Positions 17,616 to 26,487 are shown, counted from the first letter of the stretch. The stretch: 64,000 bases of DNA from Amoebidium appalachense (GCA_963693365.1 CAVNZM010000017.1:2666001-2730000), one strand, 5' to 3'. Numbers and translations: made by a program. Notes: generated by a model not told the origin, from the sequence alone.

Positions 17616-18818
17616 TGGCGGGGCTGCTGCTGCCCTTTTTGCGCACCGCGCCCAACGCGGCCTGGGCGTCTGACTGCCAGCGTACGCGCTGGCGTTGGAT
17701 TTGGGCCTGCATTTCGGGCCTGCGGTAGGCCTTGAGTAGGCCCTTGCACTCCGCCACTGCAGCCGCCCGCGGTGCATCGCTATCCGCCCAACGACCGAAA
17801 GCCTCCACAACCTGCGTGGTTGGTAGGCCCAACTGTAGGACTGCCCCCGGGCCCCACCCGTGTGAGGTGGCAGCATCTGTGATGAGAGTGGCCGTGATAG
17901 GCTCAGGCCAGAATTCCGTGCGGGGAAGCCGACCTATAATAATACCCATGGTTTTACCGATAATGCGTAGCTGCCGACCCGTTAACCGCACAAAGCTACG
18001 CCAGTTCCCGCCGCGTAGAGCACCATACACCGGCCGGACAACCGTGAGTAGGTGAGGCACCGCCGCACGCAAACTAACAACCAACCCTAGCCATCTAGCC
18101 ACCTGCTTCTTTTCCACCCACCGCCGTCCTTTGCGCGCCTTAGCCATTAAAGAACGTGTTTCCCCCGATAATTTTTCCAAAGACGCCACTGTGGGAGACA
18201 AATACCCTTCCTCCAAACTTATGTGGATGCCCAAATGGTCGAGGACACTCACTGGGTCCCAATGACCCTTATTCGGATGCTTCTTAAGGCTGGTGACTTT
18301 CAATTTCTGCTCCACCACCCCGCATGTGTCGAGTGCCCGTGCCGCCTGTTCGAAGATGGCCCAGTCATCGAGGAAAACCAACGAACGGATGCCGCGTGCA
18401 CGTAACCGACGCGTGAACTCGCGCATAAGGCGCATGAAAAAGTAGGGACTGAGGGAGTCACCGAAGGGAAGCACCGTGTACTGGTAGAGTTGTCCCCCCA
18501 CACGATTTTGGAAATACTTGCGGAACCGGGGTTGAATGGCTAATGCAAAATAGTATCCGTCTTCGAGGTCGAAACTGAAAGCGTGGTCACCCGGCTGCGC
18601 GAGCGCCGCAAGTCGCTGAGGGTTTCGTACTTGACACCACGTTCGACGGCACGTATTCATTCACAGGACGCGTATCAATAATGAGCCGGACGTTTCTGTT
18701 GGGCTTCCGCAGCCCAAAAGACGTTGAAACACCATTTTGCGCTCTCAGGCACTGTCTCGAGGGCCCCCTTACTCACTAACCGTTCAACTTCCACCACCGC
18801 TTCTGCCTCTGAAACTTC
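17616..18818 (-). pseudogene. reverse transcriptase/RNase H of the DIRS-like element
   Basis: A minus-strand ORF contains HAFSFDLEDGYYFALAIQ, VLPFGDSLSPYFFMRLMREF and the catalytic SLVFLDDWAIF, then RNase H TDAATSHGWGPGAVL and VRWQSDAQAAL. Upstream in a different frame lies FWLRKPNRNVRLIIDTRPVN, the preceding reverse transcriptase motif, so one frameshift separates them near 18630-18660. The 5' end is cut by the copia LTR at 18819 and resumes at 25833. Probably inactive. Confidence 0.75.
18814..18818 (+). repeat. target-site duplication ACTTC, left copy
   Basis: ACTTC directly before the copia 5' LTR matches ACTTC at 25833-25837 after the TRIM 3' LTR. It marks a single insertion event. Confidence 0.85.
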
Positions 18819-19584
18819 TGTTGGAGTACACTGGTACTCCCGGCTAGCAATGTCTGTTAGAGAAAGTTTCTGAGCAATTGAATAACTGTTTCAACACTCA
18901 CTCGAGTGCATAGAGCTTTTGTTTACGGTCATATTCATATATGGTAGTTATATGTTTGAGCCAAAACTGTACCAATGACGAGCTTCACTAGCAACGTGCT
19001 AATTGTGCTCTCTTTTCGGCTATTCCCGGTTCAGATGATGTCATGTCTATATTTGCCACAGGATTCTATTCTTAGAGTGGTAGTGTGCTTTATTCCCGGA
19101 TATTCTCAGAATATTTTTAGTTGTGTGAAGCAAGATTTACGTTTAACTGCAATTGGTGTGTTAAACACGTTTATTTGTGTGCTTTAGTGCAAGTTAACTA
19201 GCCACTCAACGTGCACAGTTAACCTTTATATCTTTAACGACTTGTTTTCATTGTGCTCTCTTTTCGGCCATGCTGTACATGGCCCACCACCAGGGTGCAC
19301 ACGAGGCCACCATGAGGTGGCCAACGACTATATAAAGCAGTGCCTCCCATGTCACAAACATGGGAAGCAGAACGTTTGATTTACACTTTTCTACTGTCGT
19401 TTCCAGTGCACAAAACACATAGACTAGTTACCCATCATACACGACACTATGTCTGACAACTTACAGTTGCAGCAACTAGTCCAACTACTGGAGCAGAGGT
19501 TGGCCTCACAAGATGCAATCATTTCTGACTTACAGAAGGAACAACGTGCACTAGAACTAGCTTCTATGAACACAATGTCCAACA
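18819..19584 (+). repeat. 5' LTR of copia element 1, 766 bp
   Basis: TGTTGGAGTACAC...TCCAACA, with TGTTGGA/TCCAACA inverted ends. The 3' copy is at 23928-24693, the same length, with two substitutions seen by eye. It contains a TATA box at 19331 and the first 45 codons of gag, unusual for an LTR. Confidence 0.9.
19331..19336 (+). promoter_or_regulatory. TATA box in copia 1 LTR
   Basis: TATAAA 118 bases before the gag ATG; the same element recurs in the 3' LTR near 24440. A transcript starting about 30 bases downstream would include the gag start codon in its repeated end. Confidence 0.6.
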
Positions 19585-20657
19585 GGGTTATGGGCCCCTC
19601 ACGTAATGATTCCATCAAGTTCAAGGTCGACATCCCTCTCTTCACTGGCATTGATAATGATTCAGGCACGGACTACCACACATGGGCCGAAACCATGTAT
19701 GTCCAGCTTTCTGGTGCTGGTCTTCTCCACACCATCGCGCCCAGTACGGAGCACCCGGCTACCCGTGAACAGGTCGACACTGCCCGTTCCTACCTGTGGC
19801 AAGCACTCTCGGTTGACGTGCGTTGTATCCTAGGGTTAACACGCACCACCACACCTGCGGAGATATGGTCGGCCCTATCTGCCCACTACCTGGAGCAATC
19901 TGAGGCCAATCAGTACGACCTTATCGGGCTGTACATGAATTCTACGCCTGAACCTACGGACACCGCGACGAAATACGCCATGAAACTCCGCGGCTACGTG
20001 CGGCGCCTGGCCGATTACGGCACACAAATTGGTGATGCTCAAGTGCTGACCAAGCTCACCAACGACCTCGGCAAGGTGCCTTACTACGAAATGCCTGTAA
20101 TTGCCTACAAGATGACACCCAAGCCTACCGTGATGGGCCTCCTCCAACAGCTACGGGCATATGAGACCAGCCACCCACGTGCACGTGTGACTACCAGCTC
20201 CGGGCCGGCCGCCTTCACCACACGGGCTCCTCAACCTGTCATCTGCCACGGCTGCGGCAAACCAGGCCACATCAAGTCTCAGTGCCCCAACGGCAACGGC
20301 CAACACAGCAACTCTGGCAACAACCGTGCCAGCACCTACCCCAAGGGTTCCTGCGTCAACCACCCACTGTCTACCAGTCACACTACCGCCATGTGCAAGG
20401 GGGGCAACCGTGCCAACGGCCGCAAACCTAAGGGTGGTCCCCTCCCGCCTGGGTCCTGCATCAACCACCCTGCCTCTACTACCCACACTACGGCACAGTG
20501 CAAGGGGGGGCTGCCGCTCCCCGGGCTTTCCTCATGTCTAGCAACGACTGTGGCACCAACAAGGTGCTCCTCGACTCTGGAGCCACTGACCATGTGTGCC
20601 CCCGGCCCGATGTGTTCATCAACATGCGTGCGGCGCCTTACTCCACGGTCCAAGTAG
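19449..20657 (+). CDS. copia 1 Gag
   Basis: Capsid/nucleocapsid polyprotein, start MSDNLQLQQLVQLLEQRL. The ATG and first 45 codons lie in the 5' LTR, and the frame then crosses the primer-binding site (MSNRVMGP). A zinc knuckle CHGCGKPGHIKSQC (C-x2-C-x4-H-x4-C) follows at about residue 260, then two Cys/His-containing repeats (PGSCINHPASTTHTTAQCKG-type). After a G run near 20504-20510 the frame leaves gag, so true Gag sequence ends about there; the remaining codons to 20657 are probably out of frame with pol. Confidence 0.85.
   Translation: MSDNLQLQQLVQLLEQRLASQDAIISDLQKEQRALELASMNTMSNRVMGPSRNDSIKFKVDIPLFTGIDNDSGTDYHTWAETMYVQLSGAGLLHTIAPSTEHPATREQVDTARSYLWQALSVDVRCILGLTRTTTPAEIWSALSAHYLEQSEANQYDLIGLYMNSTPEPTDTATKYAMKLRGYVRRLADYGTQIGDAQVLTKLTNDLGKVPYYEMPVIAYKMTPKPTVMGLLQQLRAYETSHPRARVTTSSGPAAFTTRAPQPVICHGCGKPGHIKSQCPNGNGQHSNSGNNRASTYPKGSCVNHPLSTSHTTAMCKGGNRANGRKPKGGPLPPGSCINHPASTTHTTAQCKGGLPLPGLSSCLATTVAPTRCSSTLEPLTMCAPGPMCSSTCVRRLTPRSK
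19585..19597 (+). promoter_or_regulatory. primer-binding site for initiator tRNA-Met fragment
   Basis: GGGTTATGGGCCC abuts the LTR and is the exact complement of GGGCCCATAACCC, the anticodon stem-loop strand of eukaryotic initiator tRNA-Met. Drosophila copia is known to use a 5' half of this tRNA cut in the anticodon stem, so the same priming is inferred. Confidence 0.8.
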
Positions 20658-21060
20658 CCGACAAGGGTGCATGTGCAGTGCTTGGGGTGGGCGACGTGTT
20701 CTTTTCCAGCACCATCGACGGCGTTACTGCGGTGCATCAGCTGACGGATGTACTCTACGTGCCCTCCATCCCCGACACTCTCATCAGTGTGTTCACGGCA
20801 ACTACCAACGGTGTTTTACCCCGCTTTGACACCCGCGGCGGCGTTAAGTTGTGCTACGGCGATCAAATTCTGGCCACCGGCTCGGCTGTCGGCACCAAGC
20901 TGTACCACATGGCGGTGTCTCTTCTGCGCGCGGACACAACCCCGGACGCCCAAACCACCACTGCTCCGCGTATCCTCAAGGTTACTGCCGACCTCAACAC
21001 GTGGCACTACCGTCTGGGCCATGCTGGCATTGACGCTGTACGTCATCAAGTCTGCAGGCC
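20510..21060 (+). CDS. copia 1 protease and GAG-pre-integrase segment
   Basis: Open frame with the aspartic protease motif VLLDSGATDHVC at about 20565-20600, then the GAG-pre-integrase motif NTWHYRLGHAGIDAV at about 20997. The frame is left at about 21040-21060, where VIKSAGLLVGGG continues in the next frame. Gag-pol frame change upstream may be programmed or an error. Confidence 0.8.
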
Positions 21061-21385
21061 TGTTGGTGGGTGGCGGTGCCAAGTCTCCGGGTGTGTGTGA
21101 GCCCTGTGCCCTCGGCAAAGCCCACCGTGTTGCCTTCTCCGAATCAACTAGCCAAGCTCCCCGGGTCCTAGCCAAGGTTCACAGCGACATCAGCGGCCCC
21201 TTCCCTCCCGCGATCGGTGGTGCTCAGTACTTGGCGACGTTCCACGACGAATTCACCGGCCACACCACGGCCGTGCCCCTCGTCAAGAAGTCGGACACAC
21301 TGGCTGCATATGTGACGTACCACAAGGCGGCGGTTACCCAACACGGTGTTCCCATGCAGGTGTTTCAGTCCGACGGGGGGGCGAG
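21050..21385 (+). CDS. copia 1 integrase, N-terminal half
   Basis: Frame reads CEPCALGKAHR (zinc-binding CxxC of the HHCC motif), VHSDISGPFPP with the first catalytic Asp, and FQSDGG with the second. A seven-G run at about 21373-21380 ends the frame just before the continuation MGTAFGDYNREHGIRHQ. Confidence 0.8.
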
Positions 21386-23740
21386 TACATGGGCACGGCC
21401 TTCGGGGACTACAACCGTGAGCATGGCATTCGCCATCAGATCACTACCACCGGCTCTCCTCAACAGAATGGGACTGCCGAACGACTGAACCGGACCCTCC
21501 TCGACATGGTTCGGGCACTCCTGCAGCAGTCCGGCCTTCCGGTGGGATTCTGGGCCGAGGCAGCTGTGACCGCGGCTTTTATACGCAACATGCTCCCGTC
21601 GCGAGCCACCGGCAGCCAATCGTCTCCCGCCCTGCTGTGGACCGGCATTCCTCCCGACTACAGCCGGCTCCGTGTCTGGGGCTCTCCCTGCTACGTCCAT
21701 CAACAGGATACACCGAAACTGGCGCCTCGTGCCGTCAAGGGCATCTTCGTGGGCTACCCTCCTAACATCAAGGGCTACAAGGTCTGGATTCCAGCAGCAC
21801 ACAAGATGACCGTCAGCCGTGACGTGCAGTTCGACGAGGCTGCTATTCTGCACCCCCTCCGTGATGTCCCATCTGATTGGTCGACCGCACCGGCAATTCA
21901 TCATTTTTTGGAGTCATCTGATTCGTCAAATCAGCCAGCCAATCACATCGTCCGGAATGATCAGCAATCTGATTCGTCTCGTCTGTCAGCCAATGGGACA
22001 GCGCCGAGTGATCAATTGGACATTCCGATCCTGCCCGAGCCTGCACATCGGCTCCCCCGGACGACCCGTAGTGGCGCTGTGTACAACGACCAACGTCGAG
22101 GCCCGACTGCCAACGTGGCTGCTGCTACGGCCCCCCTTGCCCCCCAGGCTACGGCTCCTGCATCAACACCCATCAAGGCTTCCACCATTGTTGTCCCCAA
22201 GACTGTCCGGGCTGCACTCAAGAGTCCCCAGCGTCTGAAATGGGAGGAGGCTGCACACCGTGAGCTCAAGGCCCTGGAAGACAACGGCACCTTCACCCTT
22301 GTGCCCCGTCCAGAGGATGGCTCCACTGTCATTCCGGTCGGCTGGGTCTTTACGGTCAAGCAGGACAACGTCGGCAACGTCACTGCTTTCAAGGCCCGGC
22401 TTGTGGCCCGGGGCAACTACCAGCAGCCTGGCCAGGACTATTTCGTCACCGAGTCACCTGTGGCTGCGCTGGCTACCATCCGGCTGGTTTTGGCTACCTC
22501 CGTGGCCCAAGGTCTGCCTCTGCGCCACATCGACGTCAACACAGCATTCCTCAACGGCACCGTCAACGAGACCATCTACATTGAGCAGCCCCCTGGCTTC
22601 GTCAACCCCTCGGCCCCCCATGCTGTCGGCTTGCTCCACAAGGCGCTCTACGGCCTAAAACAGGCACCGCGCCAGTGGTATGAGGCCCTCCGTGACCATC
22701 TCCTCGACCAAGGCTTCATTGTGAGTGCTGCTGACCCGTGCCTGTTCATCAAGAATGCCGGGACCCCAACGTTTATTGCCCTTGCTGCCTACGTGGATGA
22801 CTTCACCGTGACGGCCGCCACTGATGCGCTCATCGACGATTTTTTCACCAAGCTGGATGCTCGTTTCTCTGCCAAGGACCTGGGTCGTCCTACCCTGCTC
22901 ATCGGGCACACTCTTACCTGGCTGGAGGACGGGTCTCTGCGTCTGGGCCATCGTCAACACATCATCGACTTGGCTGCCCGTTTTCGTCTCACCCACATGT
23001 CCGGCACCAAGACCCCCATCGTCCCGGGCCAGGCCAGTGAAAGCAACAAGACCCCAGCCTACAGCAAGAAGGAGGACTATGCCAGCCTGGTCGGTGCCCT
23101 GCTGTGGATTGCGCGTACCACCCGCCCCGACATTTCCCAGGCTCTGGGAGTCCTTACTCGACACATTCATGCGCCCACCGTCACCCACTGGACTATGGCT
23201 ACCAGAGTTGTAAGCTACCTGCTGGCCACCATCGACCTGGGTATTGTCTACCGTCCCGGCCCCCCCAACCTTGTTGGCTACTCCGACTCCGACTACGCCG
23301 AGGACCGCGACACCCGGCGATCCACCACGGGCTATGTCTTCTTCATCAACTCCTCCCCTGTGTCCTGGGTGTCTCGGCTCCAGTCCATCACCACCCACAG
23401 CTCCACTGAGGCTGAATTTGTGGCCATGTCTGCTGCTACGAACGAGGCCCTATGGCTCAACTATGTGATGGACGACCTGGGCCTTAATCCTATCAATGAG
23501 CCCACCCCGGTGCCCATCCATGGGGACAATGAGTCTGCCCGGGCCCTGCTGGACACCCTGGGGGTTAAGCCCAAGACCAAGCACATCGACGTCCGCTACT
23601 GCTCCATCAAGGAACATCACCTGCTGGGCAACATCACTGTGGTCCCGGTGGCTTCTGCTGACAACAAGGCCGACATGTTCACCAAGGCCCTGTCTGCCTC
23701 TTTCTTCACCAAGGCCGTGGGGATGCTCAACATGTGCTGA
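21386..23740 (+). CDS. copia 1 integrase C-terminal half, reverse transcriptase, RNase H
   Basis: Starts within integrase (TTTGSPQQNGTAERLNRTLL, with the catalytic Glu) and runs open to the stop at 23740. Reverse transcriptase motifs: VGWVFTVKQDN, DVNTAFLNGTVNETIYIEQP, YGLKQAPRQWYE and the catalytic YVDDF. RNase H: GYSDSDYAEDRDTRRSTTGY, STEAEFVAM and HGDNESARALL, ending NKADMFTKALSASFFTKAVG. All catalytic residues are present, so this part could be active. Confidence 0.9.
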   Translation, partial: YMGTAFGDYNREHGIRHQITTTGSPQQNGTAERLNRTLLDMVRALLQQSGLPVGFWAEAAVTAAFIRNMLPSRATGSQSSPALLWTGIPPDYSRLRVWGSPCYVHQQDTPKLAPRAVKGIFVGYPPNIKGYKVWIPAAHKMTVSRDVQFDEAAILHPLRDVPSDWSTAPAIHHFLESSDSSNQPANHIVRNDQQSDSSRLSANGTAPSDQLDIPILPEPAHRLPRTTRSGAVYNDQRRGPTANVAAATAPLAPQATAPASTPIKASTIVVPKTVRAALKSPQRLKWEEAAHRELKALEDNGTFTLVPRPEDGSTVIPVGWVFTVKQDNVGNVTAFKARLVARGNYQQPGQDYFVTESPVAALATIRLVLATSVAQGLPLRHIDVNTAFLNGTVNETIYIEQPPGFVNPSAPHAVGLLHKALYGLKQAPRQWYEALRDHLLDQGFIVSAADPCLFIKNAGTPTFIALAAYVDDFTVTAATDALIDDFFTKLDARFSAKDLGRPTLLIGHTLTWLEDGSLRLGHRQHIIDLAARFRLTHMSGTKTPIVPGQASESNKTPAYSKKEDYASLVGALLWIARTTRPDISQALGVLTRHIHAPTVTHWTMATRVVSYLLATIDLGIVYRPGPPNLVGYSDSDYAEDRDTRRSTTGYVFFINSSPVSWVSRLQSITTHSSTEAEFVAMSAATNEALWLNYVMDDLGLNPINEPTPVPIHGDNESARALLDTLGVKPKTKHIDVRYCSIKEHHLLGNITVVPVASADNKADMFTKALSASFFTKAVGMLNMC

Positions 23741-23920
23741 GCACCCGTCATCAACCAACTGCGCCCTCATACTTCAGGGGGGGGGGAGAGAGTTGCATCC
23801 GACTGTGCAACTACGTGTACCATACTAAAATTGAGTGGGGGAATCTTTATTGTCTGTATTTTGTGCACCTGAAGCACTCGAGCTCAGTTGCATTAATTCA
23901 TACCACAATTATCCAATTGA

Positions 23921-23927
23921 GTAGGGG
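23921..23927 (+). promoter_or_regulatory. copia 1 polypurine tract
   Basis: GTAGGGG immediately before the 3' LTR, within AATTGAGTAGGGG. The TRIM-like element has AATTGGGTAGGGG at the same place. Confidence 0.65.
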
Positions 23928-24693
23928 TGTTGGAGTACACTGGTACTCCCGGCTAGCAATGTCTGTTAGAGAAAGTTTCTGAGCAATTGAATAACTGTTT
24001 CAACACTCACTCGAGTGCATAGAGCTTTTGTTTACGGTCATATTCATATATGGTAGTTATATGTTTGAGCCAAAACTGTACCAATGACGAGCTTCACTAG
24101 CAACGTGCTAATTGTGCTTTCTTTTCGGCTATTCCCGGTTCAGATGATGTCATGTCTATATTTGCCACAGGATTCTATTCTTAGAGTGGTAGTGTGCTTT
24201 ATTCCCGGATATTCTCAGAATATTTTTAGTTGTGTGAAGCAAGATTTACGTTTAACTGCAATTGGTGTGTTAAACACGTTTATTTGTGTGCTTTAGTGCA
24301 AGTTAACTAGCCACTCAACGTGCACAGTTAACTTTTATATCTTTAACGACTTGTTTTCATTGTGCTCTCTTTTCGGCCATGCTGTACATGGCCCACCACC
24401 AGGGTGCACACGAGGCCACCATGAGGTGGCCAACGACTATATAAAGCAGTGCCTCCCATGTCACAAACATGGGAAGCAGAACGTTTGATTTACACTTTTC
24501 TACTGTCGTTTCCAGTGCACAAAACACATAGACTAGTTACCCATCATACACGACACTATGTCTGACAACTTACAGTTGCAGCAACTAGTCCAACTACTGG
24601 AGCAGAGGTTGGCCTCACAAGATGCAATCATTTCTGACTTACAGAAGGAACAACGTGCACTAGAACTAGCTTCTATGAACACAATGTCCAACA
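23928..24693 (+). repeat. 3' LTR of copia element 1, 766 bp
   Basis: Matches 18819-19584 apart from two C/T differences, and ends TCCAACA. Three bases GGG (24694-24696), identical to the first bases of the primer-binding site, separate it from the next LTR. Confidence 0.9.
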
Positions 24694-24940
24694 GGGTGTT
24701 GGAGTGCAGACTTACGCTCACTCCACAATATGTGTATGTTAGCTTTACAATTGGTTCCGTGTACACAGACACACGCTGACACTCGATCACCACATGCACA
24801 TCTGCATAGTTGAGGAATGTTGCCAATTGTGTTTTGACTGCAAACGATTGGTTCACTGGTCCCAGAGATCTCTAAATGAAAGTAACCAATCCGATTAGCA
24901 CCTGGCATCCGGATTACATTCCAGACTGCTGCCCCACGGG

Positions 24941-24947
24941 TATATAA
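24941..24947 (+). promoter_or_regulatory. TATA box of the TRIM-like LTR
   Basis: TATATAA preceded by several CCAAT-type pentamers; repeated in the 3' LTR at 25660. This is a compact promoter likely to drive element transcription. Confidence 0.6.
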
Positions 24948-24971
24948 GCCACGTCTCTGCCAGGTGCAGAC

Positions 24972-25235
24972 ATGAAGTTCAGTCATGGAGTTCAGTCATG
25001 GAGTTCAGTCATGGAGTTCAGTCATGGAGTTAACACACTGAAAGCAGTAAAAAACGGGTCAGCGCCCAAGCGCGCCACGACGACCCTAGTCACAGCGGAC
25101 TCTACTTCCAACAGGGTTATGGGCCCAGACACGACACCGCGGCCTCTAACTTCACGTCCCCTACGACGCCTTGAACGGAGGAGCCAGAAACCGACTTCTA
25201 GGCTGTACCCTACACCCGCGAGCGTATTTCCGTGA
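24972..25235 (+). CDS. small ORF of the TRIM-like element, 87 codons
   Basis: Begins MKFSHGVQSWSSVMEFSHGV in the LTR, includes TSNRVMGP across the primer-binding site, and ends LYPTPASVFP. The frame through the primer-binding site is the same as in copia 1 gag (SNRVMGP), which suggests a relic or minimal form of gag. Translation is unproven, and no zinc knuckle or capsid motif is visible. Confidence 0.35.
   Translation: MKFSHGVQSWSSVMEFSHGVNTLKAVKNGSAPKRATTTLVTADSTSNRVMGPDTTPRPLTSRPLRRLERRSQKPTSRLYPTPASVFP
24976..25027 (+). repeat. 4 x 13-bp tandem repeat in TRIM-like LTR
   Basis: AGTTCAGTCATGG repeated four times without change; also in the 3' LTR at 25695-25746. Each unit carries an ATG. 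Confidence 0.9.
25114..25126 (+). promoter_or_regulatory. primer-binding site of the TRIM-like element
   Basis: GGGTTATGGGCCC abutting the LTR, identical to that of copia 1, so the same initiator tRNA-Met fragment should prime it. Confidence 0.75.
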
Positions 25236-25415
25236 AGTAGAGACTTTCGCTTCCACAAACTCCATCCGCAGCAGCCTGCGACATCAACGTCAAGTATTCC
25301 ACTTCATTGGCGGGGCACGCACCACAGTGGAATGCACACCCCGGTCTACCCTGCAAGCAGCCACACTCACTCTCTCTTCTCTAGTGGTGTGTACACTTCT
25401 CCAATTGGGTAGGGG

Positions 25416-25832
25416 TGTTGGAGTGCAGACTTACGCTCACTCCACAATATGTGTATGTTAGCTTTACAATTGGTTCCGTGTACACAGACACACGCTGACA
25501 CTCGATCACCACATGCACATCTGCATAGTTGAGGAATGTTGCCAATTGTGTTTTGACTGCAAACGATTGGTTCACTGGTCCCAGAGATCTCTAAATGAAA
25601 GTAACCAATCCGATTAGCACCTGGCATCCGGATTACATTCCAGACTGCTGCCCCACGGGTATATAAGCCACGTCTCTGCCAGGTGCAGACATGAAGTTCA
25701 GTCATGGAGTTCAGTCATGGAGTTCAGTCATGGAGTTCAGTCATGGAGTTAACACACTGAAAGCAGTAAAAAACGGGTCAGCGCCCAAGCGCGCCACGAC
25801 GACCCTAGTCACAGCGGACTCTACTTCCAACA
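25416..25832 (+). repeat. TRIM-like element 3' LTR, 417 bp
   Basis: No difference from 24697-25113 was seen on reading. Preceded by GGGTAGGGG and followed by ACTTC. Confidence 0.85.
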
Positions 25833-25837
25833 ACTTC
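25833..25837 (+). repeat. target-site duplication ACTTC, right copy
   Basis: Follows the last LTR of the composite; pairs with 18814-18818. Confidence 0.85.
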
Positions 25838-26040
25838 GCCGATATCCAGATAGCCACCTGCATCAAGAGGGGCAGGACGCGCACTCTTCCTTCTGGTGTG
25901 ATGCCGTACTTAATCCAGAACAAAACTTCTTTAGACGCACCCCCAAGCTCCCACTCATCTACACATGTGCACGAACTCTCTGATACAATGGCAGTTGGGA
26001 TGCATCACTTGCATCTCCCATCCTGCCTTCGAAAAAATTG
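25833..26040 (-). pseudogene. 5' part of the DIRS-like reverse transcriptase, split by the composite
   Basis: Minus-strand frame reads GGYLDIGEVSEAEAVV across the insertion site when one ACTTC is removed, and continues at 18818 and below as VERLVSKGALETVPESA. The continuity shows that the composite landed within this ORF. Further upstream the frame is broken. Confidence 0.6.
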
Positions 26041-26345
26041 AGACACTACACCTAATAGCTGCAGCACTACGCGCGCTCGCAAACAGTTTACCTACAGCGC
26101 TACGCGCGCTCGTAGAACCTAACTAGAAAGGGCCGCAGCCCAGTTGCCCCCAGGCCGTGGGTGCAGCTCACCCCTACACAAATAGCTATCTATTTAGATT
26201 TACCCACCACTGCTAATTACGCTCCTGGACCACAACTGCTACCCGGGTGCCACGCCGCGCCAGCCGCCCTACCGAGCTAAGCCGAGCCTCCTGCCGTCTG
26301 TCGACCCTCTACAGCTAAGTAGGGGCTAACGGGGAAACAAAGCTA

Positions 26346-26487
26346 ACCCACCTGTAGTCCGGATGATTCACATTCAAGAATCAATTTTGTGGCGCTTCTC
26401 AATTTTTATTCTGTGGTCAAAAAATACATGTTACTTAAGCAAAAACTTAGTTTTGGTAGTCAAAAAAACGCCCATATAATTTTAAAG
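26346..26487. other. short spacer between the DIRS-like remnant and copia 2
   Basis: AT-rich, no gene or repeat seen. Confidence 0.5.

Larger units (their letters stand above)
18819..24693 (+). mobile_element. copia-type LTR retrotransposon 1
   Basis: 5.9 kb. Order: LTR, primer-binding site, gag, protease, integrase, reverse transcriptase, RNase H, polypurine tract, LTR. Integrase before reverse transcriptase defines the Ty1/copia order. Two LTR differences in 766 bp indicate recent insertion, yet three frame changes split gag-pol; two of these lie in G runs. It sits head-to-tail with the TRIM-like element that follows. Confidence 0.9.
24697..25113 (+). repeat. TRIM-like element 5' LTR, 417 bp
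   Basis: Contains CCAAT/ATTGG pentamers near 24748, 24830, 24847 and 24886 upstream of a TATA box at 24941, then four 13-base repeats and the start of a small ORF. Confidence 0.85.
24697..25832 (+). mobile_element. TRIM-like miniature LTR element
   Basis: 1,136 bp: LTR 24697-25113, internal region 25114-25415, LTR 25416-25832. The LTRs are 417 bp and look identical. It has no pol genes. Terminal bases (TGTTGGAGT...TCCAACA), primer-binding site (GGGTTATGGGCCC) and polypurine tract match copia 1, so it is probably mobilised by that element. It lacks its own target duplication; the ACTTC on its right pairs with the one left of copia 1. Confidence 0.85.
15830..26345 (-). mobile_element. decayed DIRS-like YR retroelement, host of two nested insertions
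   Basis: A 32-base direct repeat with three mismatches (GCTAAGTAGGGG then ACGGGGAAACAAAGCTA) brackets the region at 15830-15861 and 26314-26345; I take these as element termini. Between them, minus-strand reverse transcriptase, RNase H and the DIRS post-RNase-H domain are recognisable but broken by frameshifts, a 940-bp solo LTR (16671-17610) and a 7-kb copia/TRIM composite (18819-25832). Without insertions the element is only about 2.5 kb, and no tyrosine recombinase remains, so it is non-autonomous or deleted. Class is inferred from the LDDW-type reverse transcriptase and the domain after RNase H. Confidence 0.6.

Noticed and set aside
24558-24779. Chimeric 73-codon ORF across the copia/TRIM junction
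   Set aside because: Begins with the gag N-terminus in the LTR and runs by chance into the next LTR.
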